Source: Candidatus Zixiibacteriota bacterium (lineage in GTDB: Bacteria > Zixibacteria > MSB-5A5 > SM1-73). Taken from it: DNA of 5,346 nt. The stretch lies in the NCBI GenBank assembly GCA_023127875.1, contig JAGMFA010000145.1:1-5346 (forward strand), read 5' to 3'. This document shows positions 5,087-5,346 of this stretch, in pieces. Position 1 is the first letter of the stretch, and each line of letters starts with the position of its first letter. The notes under the pieces are model-generated. The model was not told the origin of the DNA. It saw only the letters and a program-made list of their open reading frames with translations, and did no database searches. The position numbers and the translations under genes are program-made.

Positions 5087-5346
5087 AATTTAGAATATCC
5101 TTTAAGTTATCCTTCAGCTTCTTGCGGGCATAATAGAGTCGGGACATCACACTTCCCATGGGTATATTCAGCATCTCAGATATCTTCTTGTAAGAAAATC
5201 CTTGAAAGTGTTTCAGCACGATTATCTCCTTAAATTCAAAAGGGAGTTTTGAGATCTCTCCCCATAGTCTCAGGCTCATTTCATTTTTCTCCACCAATAC
5301 ATCCGGGCTGAGGTTTTTTTGCTGGTAATGTTTGAATTTGTGTGTA
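5085..5346 (-). CDS. ECF-type RNA polymerase sigma factor, C-terminal part (5' end outside window)
   Basis: The frame is open to the window edge, giving 86 visible residues; the true start and sigma region 2 lie beyond position 5346. The visible part is sigma region 4. A helix with LPFEFKEIIVLKHF (residues 34-47) is followed by a helix-turn-helix, FSYKKISEMLNIPMGSVMSRL (about 50-70), and a basic tail, YYARKKLKDNL. The pattern of promoted self-activation (FSYKKIS), then 'IPMGSVMSRL', then 'ARKKL' is typical of ECF sigma factors, where this region reads the -35 element. An internal TTG at 5297 could be taken as a start but would cut the domain, so I treat the gene as partial. The anti-sigma gene begins 7 nt after the TGA stop, which supports a cognate pair in one operon. 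Which signal or regulon it serves cannot be told from this fragment. Confidence 0.9.
   Translation of the reverse strand, partial: THKFKHYQQKNLSPDVLVEKNEMSLRLWGEISKLPFEFKEIIVLKHFQGFSYKKISEMLNIPMGSVMSRLYYARKKLKDNLKDILN

Overview
The window reads as a stretch of chromosome from a bacterium, probably Gram-negative and uncultivated. Every convincing gene lies on the minus strand, so transcription runs from high to low coordinates. The mix is a bifunctional NAD(P)HX repair enzyme, a zinc-finger anti-sigma factor and a large exported esterase-like protein, with many palindromic elements between genes. This would suit a lineage near the FCB group (Zixibacteria and similar candidate phyla), but that placement is a weak inference because no taxonomic marker gene is present.

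Region by region, in the direction of transcription: (1) 5346-4320 is a compact operon. It holds the C-terminal part of an ECF-type sigma factor (cut by the window edge), a two-TM zinc-finger anti-sigma factor starting 7 nt later, and a YbjQ/UPF0145 protein that overlaps the anti-sigma gene by 4 nt (ATGA). (2) 4319-3954 is intergenic. It carries a 61-bp double-hairpin palindrome, an FNR/CRP-like dyad and a 16-bp palindrome ahead of the next gene. (3) 3953-2043 encodes an exported alpha/beta hydrolase. An N-terminal domain of unknown function is joined to the catalytic domain through 17 tandem five-residue repeats, VDTL(K/E/R). (4) 2042-1704 is intergenic and mostly occupied by a 144-bp element with 26-bp imperfect terminal inverted repeats and three internal hairpins. 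(5) 1703-129 is nnr, the complete fused NAD(P)HX epimerase/dehydratase. (6) 128-1 holds three successive inverted repeats after nnr.

The sigma and anti-sigma genes form a recognisable regulatory pair, and the YbjQ gene is probably co-translated with them. The hydrolase and nnr look like independent transcription units, since structured intergenic elements separate them. Nnr is metabolic housekeeping; the hydrolase should act outside the cytoplasm.

The most interesting part is the VDTL repeat tract. Its DNA units differ almost only at synonymous positions, so the peptide seems to be selected. Each unit contains Asp-Thr-Leu, which fits the D(S/T)(A/I/L/M/T/V) O-glycosylation motif known from Bacteroidota. 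A densely glycosylated stalk on a secreted hydrolase is a testable hypothesis, not a conclusion. I did not find a convincing wholly new multi-gene system.
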